A stretch of DNA of 64,000 bases. Origin: Hawksworthiomyces lignivorus (lineage: Eukaryota; Ascomycota; Sordariomycetes; Ophiostomatales; Ophiostomataceae). Below are positions 21,870 through 32,514 of the stretch, one piece after another (the stretch's first letter is position 1; the number at the start of each line of letters is the position of its first letter). Under the pieces are notes generated by a model that saw only the letters and a list, made by a program, of their open reading frames with translations, made no database searches and had not been told where the DNA came from. The DNA lies in NCBI GenBank assembly GCA_002917075.1, contig NTMA01000043.1, positions 124,001 through 188,000 of the forward strand, given 5' to 3'. The position numbers and the translations under genes are program-made.

Positions 21870-23108
21870 CTACTGCTGCTTGGCCGCCTCGGCGCGCTTC
21901 GCCAGCTCGGCGCGCACGCCCGGCAGGATGTAGCGGCCGTAGTCGACGGCGTCGTTGAAGTTGTCGTAGCCGCGGATGGAGATGAGGTCGGCGCCGAGGT
22001 CGACGTAGTCGAGGAGGGAGTCGATGATGGTCTGGGGCGAGCCGACGAGCGCGGTGGAGGCGCCGCGAGCGTTGGTGGCCTCGACCGTAGGGTACCACAG
22101 GGCGCGGTCCTGGACGGCGCCGCGCTTGGCGATGGCGAGCAGGCGCTGGGAGCCGACGTTCTGCGGCTCCGGTGGCTTGGCAGCGTCGGCGGCCGGTGGC
22201 GCGTCGGCGGTGGTGGCGGTGCCGCCGTTCTGCGCGGCGCTGCTGTCGTTCTGCGCGTCGCCGTTCTGCGGGCCCCCGTTCGTCTGCGCGGCGGCGGCGC
22301 TCTTCTGCTTCTTGGCCGCCTCTGCGGCGCGCTGGGCGGCGGCGTTCTTCTTCAGCTGGTCCAGAGTGCGGTGGGCCTTCTGCCAGGCCAGGTCCTCCGT
22401 CTCGGCCACGATGGGGCGGAAGGTGACCCAGATGCGGGGCCGGTCCGTGCGTCCGGCCGCCTCGGCGGCGGCGTAGATCTTGTCGATCTGCTCCTTGGTC
22501 TCCTTGAGCGGCTCGCCCCACAGGCCAAAGATGTCGCCCAGCGAGCCGCCCACGCGGTAGGCGTCCTCGGATGAACCGCCCACGGAGATGGGGATCTTGC
22601 CGGCCGCCGGCCGCACCGCCAGCGAGAAGTCCTTGAAGGTGTAATACTTGCCGCTCCAGTCAAAGGCCTCGCCCGAGGACCAGGCCCGCTTCAGGATGCG
22701 GATGTACTCCTCCTCGCGCGCGTAGCGCTCCTCCTTGCCCAGGAAATCGCCCTCGCGCGCCTGCTCGGCGTCGCTGCCACCCGCGATAAAGTGCACGACG
22801 ACGCGGCCGCCGCCGCCCAGGCGGTCCAGCGTGGCCAGCTGCTTGGCGGCGACGGTGGGGTAGGCCGTATTGGGCCGCAGGGCGATGACGACTGAGATCT
22901 TCTTGGTGACGGCCAAGATGGTGGCGCCGATGGTGTAAGGGTCAAACCATGAGGAACCGTACGGAATCAGCGTGTAATTGTAGCCATAGTCGTCTAGGGC
23001 GCGTGCATACCGCACAATAAACTCAGGATCAACAGGCGGGGCATCCGGGATGGGGAAGAGTTCCGAAGAAGCGTTCGGGAACGTGGCGGAGATGAACTCG
23101 ACAGGCAT
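21870..23108 (-). CDS. SsuD-like FMNH2-dependent alkanesulfonate monooxygenase
   Basis: A single exon of 412 aa from the ATG at 23108. Bacterial-luciferase-like TIM barrel: MPVEFISATF opens strand 1, IALRPNTAYPTVAAKQLATL (76-95) is the conserved flavin-side motif, and VVHFIAGGSDAEQAREGDF (104-122) and ISVGGSSEDAYRV (174-186) follow. SsuD releases sulfite from alkanesulfonates using FMNH2 and O2, so a sulfur-scavenging role is inferred. Odd: residues about 253-318 are a low-complexity Ala/Gln/Asn/Gly/Pro insertion (KKNAAAQRAAEAAKKQK; TNGGPQNGDAQND) inside the barrel before RLLAIAKRG. The conserved C-terminal part (TALVGSPQTI; DLISIRGYDN) is intact, so the enzyme is probably active. No reductase gene lies beside it. 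Confidence 0.88.
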   Translation of the reverse strand: MPVEFISATFPNASSELFPIPDAPPVDPEFIVRYARALDDYGYNYTLIPYGSSWFDPYTIGATILAVTKKISVVIALRPNTAYPTVAAKQLATLDRLGGGGRVVVHFIAGGSDAEQAREGDFLGKEERYAREEEYIRILKRAWSSGEAFDWSGKYYTFKDFSLAVRPAAGKIPISVGGSSEDAYRVGGSLGDIFGLWGEPLKETKEQIDKIYAAAEAAGRTDRPRIWVTFRPIVAETEDLAWQKAHRTLDQLKKNAAAQRAAEAAKKQKSAAAAQTNGGPQNGDAQNDSSAAQNGGTATTADAPPAADAAKPPEPQNVGSQRLLAIAKRGAVQDRALWYPTVEATNARGASTALVGSPQTIIDSLLDYVDLGADLISIRGYDNFNDAVDYGRYILPGVRAELAKRAEAAKQQ

Positions 23109-24112
23109 CGTAGCAGGAGTCGTTTACACAGGCGTGAGCAGTGTTAGATAGGATGAGGAGGGGAATGTGCAGATAGGAGTAGGCTGTAGAAGGAGAAGTA
23201 AAAGATCAATGAATCATGGGCAAGCTCACACACATAGCAACAGCATCGAGAAAGACAGTGCTCTGGTGCCGATTTATAATCTCAATTAGATGCTCATGGT
23301 GGTTCCAATAGGAATGGCGTAAATTATGCCATGATGACGCCATCTATGACCTCGAATGGCGCAGCTGCTGGAGGCGGCCAACTCAATATTACTATCGCCG
23401 TCGCTGCCATTTTGTACGAGGATGTCACACTTATGTTTTCGCTTGGCAACTGTCCTGTCCGACTCAACGCCCCATCCCGTCGGGCGGCCTATCCGGCCAT
23501 GCAGACCTCTGGCATGCTTCACTGCAGATAATTTTACGCTGGCAGGCTTTGATTCTATCGAACAAGATATCTTTTAAGTATGGTTCATTATTCAGCTCTA
23601 TAATTCCGATCCACAATTCTGGCCTGATTTATGGCGTCTTTCTGCGGCGGCCTTTCAATAGGAGAACACAACATCGTCTGGGCGAACAGGATGCACGATC
23701 CGGATTTGATTCCACGCTTTAGAAGCGGATGATCCGGAGCCCAGTCGAGGACAATTGTAAGCCAAAAAAAAAAAAACGGTTGACTTTCTCAGAAGCTTCC
23801 CTGTTGGCAAAGCAATCAAGTCTGAGGTGCGTCAGACATGATTTTGATACATTCATGAGTACAGTGCGAAGAGAATTTTTAGTCTATTAGAGAAGCTGTT
23901 CTGTATTTCTAGGTATTGTTTAGCTGTGAAGTGTACAAGCTGGACGACCTTGCTCTCTTTATCGATTGTGACAATTCTTGCACAAAGTGTTACTGCGACT
24001 TCGAGATTAGGTAGACAATCGTAATCGATATGGCAGTCATCCGGCCGTACAGCAAGAGCCTGCTGACAATAATATTACCTTAAACAGCTTTTGTCGATTC
24101 GAGACAACGCAC
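23109..24112. other. Intergenic, promoter side of the monooxygenase
   Basis: No intact gene. The last part (about 23925-24000) reads VYKLDDLALFIDCDN and may be the decayed N-terminus of the DUF6594-type pseudogene that follows. A 13-nt A tract occurs near 23763. Confidence 0.4.
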
Positions 24113-24890
24113 TTGCTGAATCTCCGCATCCTAGAGGCTGAACTTGCCGAGCTCGACCACAGAATTTATCAAGCTGGGCTGAGTCTCAACATTGAGCCGT
24201 CATCTATTGACGGGCTCCGACTGAGGCTCAGTGAGCGGGATGAAGCAACTGGTACCAGTGAGGACGTTACATCTGAAGAATTAGACTTGCAGATGCGAAA
24301 TCGGCTAAAAGAATATGGTACATACCCTAACAAAAACGGCAGGCTACTTGCTAATAGTTCATAAGACGAGGCATTGCTACATTTTAACCCGACCTTGTCC
24401 ATAGAAACATGCTCTTTAATCGACGACGCAAACCAATGCGAACTATGAGAAAGATCTCGCCCTCTACGAAAAGTATAAGACTAGGCTCCTCCGCGTCGAC
24501 CAGAAGTCTAGGCTATGGCAAGATCCGCTTTAGCGTTGGCTTCATAAATGCCTGTGGTACATACGATACCAGACTATATCCTGGAGATGTTCAGATCTTG
24601 AAAGACTCCAAGTCAGCTTCACAACTCCAGCAGCATATCAGTACGCCCTCTCTACCGCTAGCATTGCCTGCCACATACTGGTAGCACTTCTGGCGGCTAC
24701 GTTTGTCCTTGTTCCCTTAGTCATTCTAGTGGAATGGCACAACAATTTGTAGATTCTGATCGTCTCTGTATTTGTTATCGCTTTTAAAAGTCTTCTTTCC
24801 GTAATTGTGCACACATCTAGCATAGAGTTAATAACTGTGTCAGCTGCCTATGCGCCGATACTCTCTGTTTTTGTATCTAATATTTCATAA
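24086..24890 (+). pseudogene. Broken DUF6594-type membrane protein gene
   Basis: The N-terminal segment reads CRFETTHLLNLRILEAELAE, then LQMRNRLKEY (to about 24316). It may splice through a 47-nt intron (24317-24363, GTACAT...AAG) to DEALLHFNPTLSIE. The C-terminal part reads FVLVPLVILVEWHNNL, a TAG at 24750-24752, then ILIVSVFVIAFKSLLSVIV and SAAYAPILSVFVSNIS, ending at 24890. A leading L.LQ.EL.ELE helix, LKEY.EAL, and hydrophobic C-terminal segments ending in TAAYAAVLVVFVS describe the fungal DUF6594 family. The in-frame stop and an unreadable middle (24400-24700) show it is broken. Function of the family is unknown. Confidence 0.5.
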
Positions 24891-26071
24891 GTATGATCTG
24901 GGGCCAATAGACGGGATGGCCTACTCGAAAATCGCAGGATCGGCTGGATGTTTTATTAAGCCCAAAATCAACCATTAAAACCAAGAAGGCGCTTTTTCGA
25001 ATGATACCATTGAGTCATAGGCGTTGGGACCCCTGCGCGGTGCTGTAGAGAAGTGGAGGATTTAGCTGGCTGAAGCTATTCTACCCTCTCTCACCGCCCG
25101 GGGTCCATACACAAGGGAGTGCCAGACATTTTGCTCATTTTATTAGATAGAATAGGCAGGTACCTTAATACACACCTTCTGGACAGGTACGGCTTCCGGT
25201 AAGGGTTGAGGCTATTCGTGGGGAACAAAAAATGAAGTCGATTGGTTGCGAATTGGTTGAGATTCGAAAAGGGTCTCTGGTCTACCGCCAGAGGCCTACC
25301 CGGCCCCAAGGCTACTGAGTCTCATCACATAACTTGGTCAACTACGCAGCAACGGCGGCAGCTTCGTGCACTCCCTGAAGTAGGAAGGCTAAGTACTCCT
25401 CTAATCAGCCTTTACGGGGCTACTCGGGGTAGTTCAGATGAGTTGTAGTGGTCTTGGTGGTTAGGTAGAGTCGAGGGATCAGCCCGTCTCGCTCTCACCA
25501 TTTTCAGCAGCTTCACAATGAGGGGCTTGGTCTCTTTTAGGTTATTTGAATATGCAACCTTGTCCGCTATCTCCCAGAGCAGTGCCTCACAGTTAGCCCG
25601 GTTGCTCACAAGACTAATTCCGGACGACTAGAAGTTATTTCGCTGATTGGTCTTAAATATCAGATCAAGGCATTCATAGAAAAGGAGAGAGGCATATATC
25701 CTAAAGTCGAAGAGACGATTCATGGTCCAGTAGAAGCTGTTGCTGAAAATCAGGGTTGCACACTTGCTTCAGAAAATAAAGCACGCGGGGTCCAGAAGAC
25801 CTGTCATGTAGGGGTGAGCACAGCACAGTCCTTGAAGCATCAAAGGATAAAATACTGAGGCGGCCAATCAACATGACCGATCCTATTGCCTCAGGTACAT
25901 GAGGTCCCTCACGTCCTCCGTAAGCGCCCTATGAAAACATATAGCTGTAGAGGGGCTGATCTTCAGCCGCAAAAAGCCCTCGCTGTGCATTTTGCACTTC
26001 ATCAAGAAGCGGACCACATACTTCATGACTGAAAGACCTATCAATGAACTACTCAAATCACCGCCACAACT
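24891..26071. other. Intergenic upstream of the NLR gene
   Basis: No intact gene. One plus-strand frame at about 25630-25860 reads EVISLIGLKYQIKAFIEKER, then GIYPKVEETIHGPVEAVAEN; it looks coding but has no start, ends at a TGA near 25858 and is not recognised. The in-frame stop at 26045 separates this region from the NLR start. Confidence 0.35.
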
Positions 26072-29000
26072 ATGTCGGGGACAATTTGTTTCGGACCTCA
26101 AGCTCAAGGCGCTCAGGTGGGACAGAACTTTGGCTCGATCGACGTCCACTTCCAGTCGGGTAAGCCCAACATCTGCGTCGCCAAGGCAGCCCATGCTAAT
26201 GTCTTCAGAGCGACCAGAAACGCCGCCGCCGCCGTCTGCCATGATCCCTTTCCGGCGCGATTCCGATTTCGTCAACCGCGGAAGCACTCTTGACCAGATG
26301 CAGAATCTTCTCTCTAAACCCGCCGCTCGTGTAGCTCTTGTAGGGCTTGGTGGCGTTGGGTGCGCCTGCTTTGACACACCACCCTCTCGAAGGATGCCGG
26401 CGTTGGCTGACTAAAAGCAGAAAATCGCAGCTAGCCATTCAGTTTGCCCACGAGGCCGCCGAGAGAGCGCCCGATACATGGATTTTCTGGATCCACGCCG
26501 CAACACTGGCACGCGTCGAAGAGGGATTCAAGACCATTGCGGATGCCATCAAGCTGCGTGACCGGAACCAGCCACAGGCCGACATACCACAGCTCGTGTA
26601 TAGCTGGCTGTCCAACGAACGGAACGGCAAATGGCTCATGATTCTCGACAGCGCCGATGACTCCGACGTATTCTTCGGCACAAATGGAGCAAGTCACGAT
26701 GGTCGGCCTTTCGCAACGGCATATCTTCCACAGAGTCACAATGGATCAATCCTTGTTACGACGCGCGACAAAGACCTGGCGACAAGGATGATAGGGAACC
26801 GCCACAATATGATTGAAATCAAACCGATGACACCACAAGATGCCCTTGCACTCCTAGAGAAGAGGCTGGGACCACTTTCCAACACAGATCCTGCGACTGC
26901 TCTCGTACAGGCACTCGACTATGTCCCGCTCGCCATTAGCCAAGCTGCGGCATACATCCAGAAAAGAGCACCTCGAAGCTCGATACAAAAATATCTAGAC
27001 GAATTTCAAAACAGCGAGCGCAAGAGAACAAGTCTCTTGGGTCATGATTCTGGTGACCTTCGGCGAGATGGAAGCGCGTCGAATGCGATTCTTACTACCT
27101 GGAGGATGTCGTTTGATTATATCCGCTCCAGGAGGCCTTCAGCAGCAGATCTCCTCTCGCTTATGAGCTTTTTTGATCGACAGGGCATTCCCGAGACTCT
27201 CCTAAAACCATCAATAGCAGACTCTCCAACGTACATGAGCTTGTTTGATTGCGAAGACAGTCCCGAATCGCAGGTCGAACCAGCTCAGGGTCTCGAGGGC
27301 ATAACAAAAGAGAGCAGTTTCAACGCATCGAAAGGCTTAGAGTCAGGCGACAGCGACAGCGAAATAGACGATGGGTTTGAAAACGATATAACCATGCTGA
27401 GAGAGCTTTGTCTTGTCACTACGAATGCGTCCGGAGATACGTTTGAGATGCACAGTCTTGTGCAATTGTCAGCAAGGAGATGGCTAAAAGCCGACAGGTT
27501 GCACGAAAAGTTCGCGCAACAATTTGTGGCACGGATGGCTGTGTCTTTCCCAAAGGGAGACTATAGAAATTGGACAATATGCCAGAGGCTTTTCCCACAC
27601 GTTGAAGCAGCGACTAAGTATCAACCAGCCAACTGCAGGTTAGAGGACGCATGGGCGACTCTTTTACATAATGGAGGAGACTATGCCAAGTCACAGGGCA
27701 GATATGAGGTCGCGGAGCGAATAGTTCGTGAAGGGTGGGACGTGCGAAAGAAGAGGCTAGGAATGGACCATGAAACAACTATGCGAAGTAAAATGTTGTT
27801 TGCAATCATAACCCTGGAAAAGGGAAATTGGGAAGAAGCTAAGAAGCTGTTCATGGAGTTGCTAGAGACTTTCAGGGCCAAATTCAGAGACGATGACCCC
27901 AGAACATTATTGAGCATAGCCAACCTGGCGGCAACATATTCGAGACAAGGCCGGTTGGATGATGCTAAGAAGCTACAAGTACAAGTGATGGAGGCTTGTA
28001 AGACGAATCTTGGAGTTGATCATCCTTACACTTTAACCAGCATAGCCAACCTAGCGGCAACATATTCGAGTCAAGGCCGATGGGATGATGCTAAGAAGCT
28101 ACAAGTACAAGTGATGGAGGCTTGTAAGACGAATCTTGGAGTTGATCATCCTGACACTTTAGCCAACATAACCAACCTAGCGGCAACATATTCGAAACAA
28201 GGCCGATGGGATGAGGCTGAGAAGCTACAAGTACAAGTGATGGAGGCTTGTAAGACGAATCTTGGAGTTGATCATCCTGACACTTTAACCAGTATAGCCA
28301 ACCTAGCGGCAACATATTCGAGACATGGCCGGTTGGATGAGGCTGAAAAGCTACAAGTACAAGTGACGGAGGCTCGTAAGACGAATCTTGGAACTGATCA
28401 TCCTGACACTTTAGCCAACATAGCCAACCTAGCGGCAACCTATTGGAAACAAGGTCGATGGGATGAGGCCGAGAAGTTACAAGTACAAGTGATGGAGGCT
28501 TGTAAGACGAATCTTGGAGTTGATCATCCTGACACTTTAACCAACATAACCAACCTGGCGACAACCTATTCGAAACAAGGCCGGTGGAATGAGGCTGAGA
28601 AGCTACAAGTACAAGTGATGGAGGCTTATAAGACGAATCTTGGAGTTGATCATCCTGACACTTTAACCAACATAGCCAACCTAGCGGCAACATATTCGAG
28701 TCAAGGCCGGTTGGATGATGCTGAGAAGCTACAAGTACAAGTGACGAAGGCTTGTAAGACGAATCTTGGAGTTGATCATCCTGACACTTTAGCCAGCATA
28801 GCCAACCTAGCGGCAACCTATTCGAAACAAGGCCGGTTGGATGAGGCTGAGAAGCTACAAGTACAAGTGATGGAGGCTTATAAGACGAATCTTGGAGTTG
28901 ATCATCCTGACACTTTAATCAACATAGCCAACCTAGCGGCAACATATTCGAGTCAAGGCCGGTTGGATGATGCTGAGAAGTTACAAGTACAAGTGACGGA

Positions 29001-29295
29001 GGCTTGTAAGACGAATCTTGGAGTTGATCATCCTGACACTTTAGCCAGCATAGCCAACCTAGCGGCAACCTATTGGAAACAAGGCCGACGGGATGAGGCC
29101 GAGAAGTTACAAGTACAAGTGATGGAGGCTTGTAAGACGAATCTTGGAGCTGATCATCCTGACACGCTGGCTGCTATATTTCATCTCGCTTTAGTTCGGA
29201 TATTCCAAGGTCGTCATAGGAAGCCTGTCGCGTTGGTTCAGGGCGCTACTCAAGCCCGGCGACGAGATCTTGGCCCAGAACATCTTGACACTTGA
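26072..29295 (+). CDS. NB-ARC/TPR NLR-like receptor with N-terminal sigma-like amyloid motif
   Basis: Three exons, 26072-26159, 26209-26359 and 26421-29295; introns 26160-26208 and 26360-26420. Protein 1037 aa. The first splice joins GSIDVHFQS to ERPETPPPPSAMIPFRRDSD; the second rebuilds the P-loop GLGGVGKS (75-82). Residues 1-29 (MSGTICFGPQAQGAQVGQNF, then GSIDVHFQS) follow the pattern F-G--Q-G-N-G-I---F of the sigma amyloid motif of fungal death signalling. The NB-ARC domain spans about 50-400 (Walker B-like KWLMILDSADD; VTTRDKDLA; DYVPLAISQAAAY). Ten 42-aa TPRs (571-990) and a divergent last unit follow. Such STAND proteins oligomerise on ligand sensing and, with this motif, are thought to seed a partner effector. 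An in-frame TGA at 26045 makes ATG 26072 the start. The ending GPEHLDT may be early, since family-like codons (ASLDIKAQSAK) follow the stop. Confidence 0.88.
27892..29151 (+). repeat. Ten tandem 126-bp TPR-coding units
   Basis: The units are nearly identical in DNA and encode 42 aa each, with core DHPDTL..IANLAATYS and EAEKLQVQV.EACKTNLG. Differences cluster at unit positions 7, 8, 10, 17, 18, 22, 24, 33 and 36 (for example W, L or R at 22). The pattern is that of repeats kept alike by recombination, with change tolerated at surface positions. Confidence 0.95.
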
Positions 29296-31184
29296 GCGTC
29301 CTTGGATATTAAGGCTCAGTCGGCCAAAATGCGTTCTCTCGATAGTTAATTGCGCTAAATCACAGCATGATTTAGCTCTTGCTTATTTGTTTCATATTAA
29401 TTTAATACAACATACTAGAAGGGTATATCAATCTACACAACGGGAACAAGTGTTAAACTAAAGAATAATTGCGTTTGGCAAAAAAAAATTATACCATGGG
29501 TTTATTAGTTAAACAAAATATAGTGTACAAAAAAAGTGTTCGAATACAAAAAGTGGCCTGCATACCCAAGTTTCTGGTACAGTAAAATCATATTAGGTGC
29601 GCTGAACTGTAAATACGGAACAGGCGATCAATGTTCCCTTTTCAAGTAGGGTCGTTGGAGGTGGATTTGGACCATGATAAATATGTATATTTTTTCATTA
29701 GCTCTGCAGATTTCTGTAGGCAAGGATGACTGAGAGTCCCCGTCTGTGCATAATCTTTTGTGTCTCAGTTTACTTTACTAATCGTCTACAATTGCAGTAG
29801 CGGGTGTGTAGTATTGCAGTGATTGAATAGAACATGACACATATTTAACGATGCAGTCTTTTCTAGCTACCTACTCGAACTCAATGTAGAGAAATATAAG
29901 TCTATTCTATCATACGTTCGCTGATCCAATGTAAGCATGAGTGAAGCGATATGTGATTTCCTCTAGTAGATTCGCGTCTGCTACCAGGCATCGAGAAACG
30001 GCCAGCCAGCTAGATGATTTTCTACTGCGATGGGGTCTCGTTAGCTAGAAGTCTAACGCAGCGTGCCCGAATAGCTCAAGAGTAGTTATGTCGAGAGGAT
30101 TTAGAACATCTTCGTTCCAAAGGTTGTGCTAGCATCACCCAGCTCCGGGTGTCTTATTCCTAGGTGGATTTTTATCTAAATCTATCCTTTTCTTTCTGTC
30201 AGAGGCGTAGAATGATCGAAGAGAGAATTATATTTTTCTCCACAAGAGGAGAACCTCAAGAGGCTCATTTGGTGAGAGGCTCTGCTAATCCTCCGTATCA
30301 TACTCGATCTTGACCTTCACCACAGTAAAACCAGTAGCTTAAGTGGTAGTTTCTTCTGTACTTTACGTAAGTTAGGCTGGTATCCATATGAAGCTTAGAG
30401 TTGTACTGCTGTCTATGGACGCGATCGATTGAAGGTAAGGATATGTCTTGGATCACTTGCATTGCTAATCACCACGGCAATGCAGCGGTTAGGTTCATCG
30501 GTTGGTGTTCTCATTCTATCCGTTCCTTAATAATCCCTCTTGGGACTCGAACAGGGCATATCCTATACTCTGTCAGAAAGGTTTGGTTGACAAAGAACAA
30601 GGATGAGCCGTCTTCTGTACAGGTAGCAGGAGAATGCAGAGTATGTTCATTCTAGCTAAGCTCGAGAAGCCTTTTTTTTTAAAAAAAAATTACAAGTCTA
30701 GAGCCGCTGTTGTGGCCGCAGGAGATAACCGCACAGCGCTTACTTTGTTCCCTCTGAAACTGAGAAAGCACCCTACGATTAGCTGAGCAAATAATTGGTA
30801 GTCAACGGGGACAATTGGTCTTGGTGGGATCAGATTGAAGCGCCTCAGCAATAGCCATGCATATATGTCAAATCATTCTAGCTAGGTACCCCAAAAAATT
30901 CCGTTTTTAAGTTTTTAAGGAACCAAAACCGGCCACTCGGCTAAAAATACATCAACAAATCATGCCCCTCATCACCTCTGTTCTTTGCTAAGTACATTAC
31001 AGGGGTACTCAGCAGCGTCTCTTACTCTTACCGTACCGTATGAGCAGATGATAACTCGTTTCGACATCGTCATCTTCTGCTGTATTAATTTGTTCCACTT
31101 GACACGGCGCTGTTATCCTTTTGTTCTTTGCCTCTGTGTCTCCAAAACAGAAGAATCTCTTTCTTTGAATTGAAAGTGGAAATC
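29296..31184. other. AT-rich intergenic
   Basis: 1.9 kb between the NLR and the kinase-like gene. No supported coding frame or tRNA. It holds copy 2 of the 30-bp repeat at 30694, next to a T9A9 tract. Confidence 0.45.
30694..30723 (-). repeat. Dispersed ~30-bp repeat, copy 2
   Basis: The plus strand reads AAGTCTAGAGCCGCTGTTGT followed by GGCCGCAGGA, preceded by an AT-rich run. It is nearly the same as copy 3 at 32623. Confidence 0.6.
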
Positions 31185-32514
31185 ATGGGATCCCTTTTTT
31201 TCACCACCTGCGAACTCGACGTGCGGTTCAAGGTGATGAGGACGATACCTTACATGGACGGCATGATGTGGGTGGTCCAAGACTGGGACCAGCGACGAAC
31301 GGTTCGTGTCTACGCTCCTAATCAAAACGACGATGAAACCTTCATATTCGAATCCCTTATCAAGATCATCGACGACCTCCCGGCGGATGTCGTCCTAGTC
31401 ACCATCTCGGAAGACGGCTCTGCGGTGTCCACCGAGTCAGCTACAACACAAGATAGCACCAGAGTTCCAGCTTATCCATCGCTCACTGACTTCCCTCCCA
31501 ACGTTGCCACGATCCGCCGCCGTGACCTCTCTGAGGTGGACCGGCTCGGGCTCATGGTTGATTTGACAACCTACCAATCGCCATCTAATGAAACGAAACA
31601 GGCTGTATTTAAATACTTTGTGAACGTTGGAAACCGCGTTAATTTCTGGCACGAGGCTAACTGTGTGGTGCGAATGCCACCACATCCTAATATCGTGCCC
31701 TTTGAAGCTCTTGTTCTCGAGGCTGTAGGCGGCGACGACAAGGTCGTGGGTTTTCTGACGCGGTATATTTCCGGCGAAACACTACACCAAAACAAGAACC
31801 ACGTCTTCAAGTTGAAATATCTTGAACAGCTTATTGAGGTTGGTGCCGTTGTTTGCCTTGAGTGCAGAGCAAAATAGCTTATATTTGTGAACAGGTGGTA
31901 GACTTCCTTAACCTTCGCATGGGCATTGTTCATGGTGACATTTGCCCGTGGTCATCGATGCGGAGACCGACACCCTTCAGCTCTTTGACTTCAACTCGAG
32001 CGCCAAGCTGGGCTGGGAAGGCGATGACGAGGAGGTCTTTGCCTACGACAAGGACAGCAATGACGTCAAATTTGTCGTCTTTACTCTCTATGAAATCATT
32101 ACACGCGCATATGAAGACTCTTTTCGGTCCGAGTTTTACCCGCACGAGCTCGATGAGACCAAGCTGCTCAAAAAGCGGACGTGGACCAAACACCCGGATA
32201 CGCAACTCGATCACCCTGTAGTCGCATACCGACGTGTTCTCACCGAATGGTTAGGCAGGCGGAGGACAGCTGACCGAGAGATTCACCATTTCAGCCAAGC
32301 ATCCGAGCCGTTGGATTGGCCACCGGTGCCTGGAGGCCCAACGTACGACGATCGTGGTAGAATCAACGAGTGGGCGGGCCAGTCTCGCGGATCTTTAGTG
32401 CTGTCTGGCAAAGACTTTGTGCGGTGGCAACGCCCACCGACGCGCGCTCTGCCCTTGCCCAAAGGTCAGCGGCTTTTAGCTACAGGCGACATCGTGAGTG
32501 ATCCTACGACTTAA
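31185..32514 (+). pseudogene. Fungal protein-kinase-like gene with frameshift in the catalytic loop
   Basis: Exon 1, 31185-31838, reads MGSLFFTTCELDVRFKVMRT to LKYLEQLIE. An intron (31839-31894) follows. Exon 2 continues VVDFLNLRMGIVHGDICPW and there the frame breaks near 31951. The other frame resumes at once with VIDAETDTLQLFDFNSSAKL and stays open to 32514, ending VSDPTT. In homologues the junction reads HGDICPWN-[LV]-ID; here the codons for the Asn and its neighbour are missing and the frame is shifted, consistent with loss of about 7 nt. HGD is the catalytic loop, the missing Asn is its metal-binding residue, and FDFNS is the DFG-like position. The lesion could be real or an assembly error; everything else is intact, so decay would be recent. 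Confidence 0.7.

Noticed and set aside
28091..28816. 241-codon minus-strand repeat protein inside the NLR gene
   Set aside because: It is the antisense reading of the tandem TPR units and ends where they diverge.
30530..30570. CTCGAAC reminiscent of a tRNA T-arm on the minus strand
   Set aside because: No acceptor, D or anticodon stem could be folded around it.
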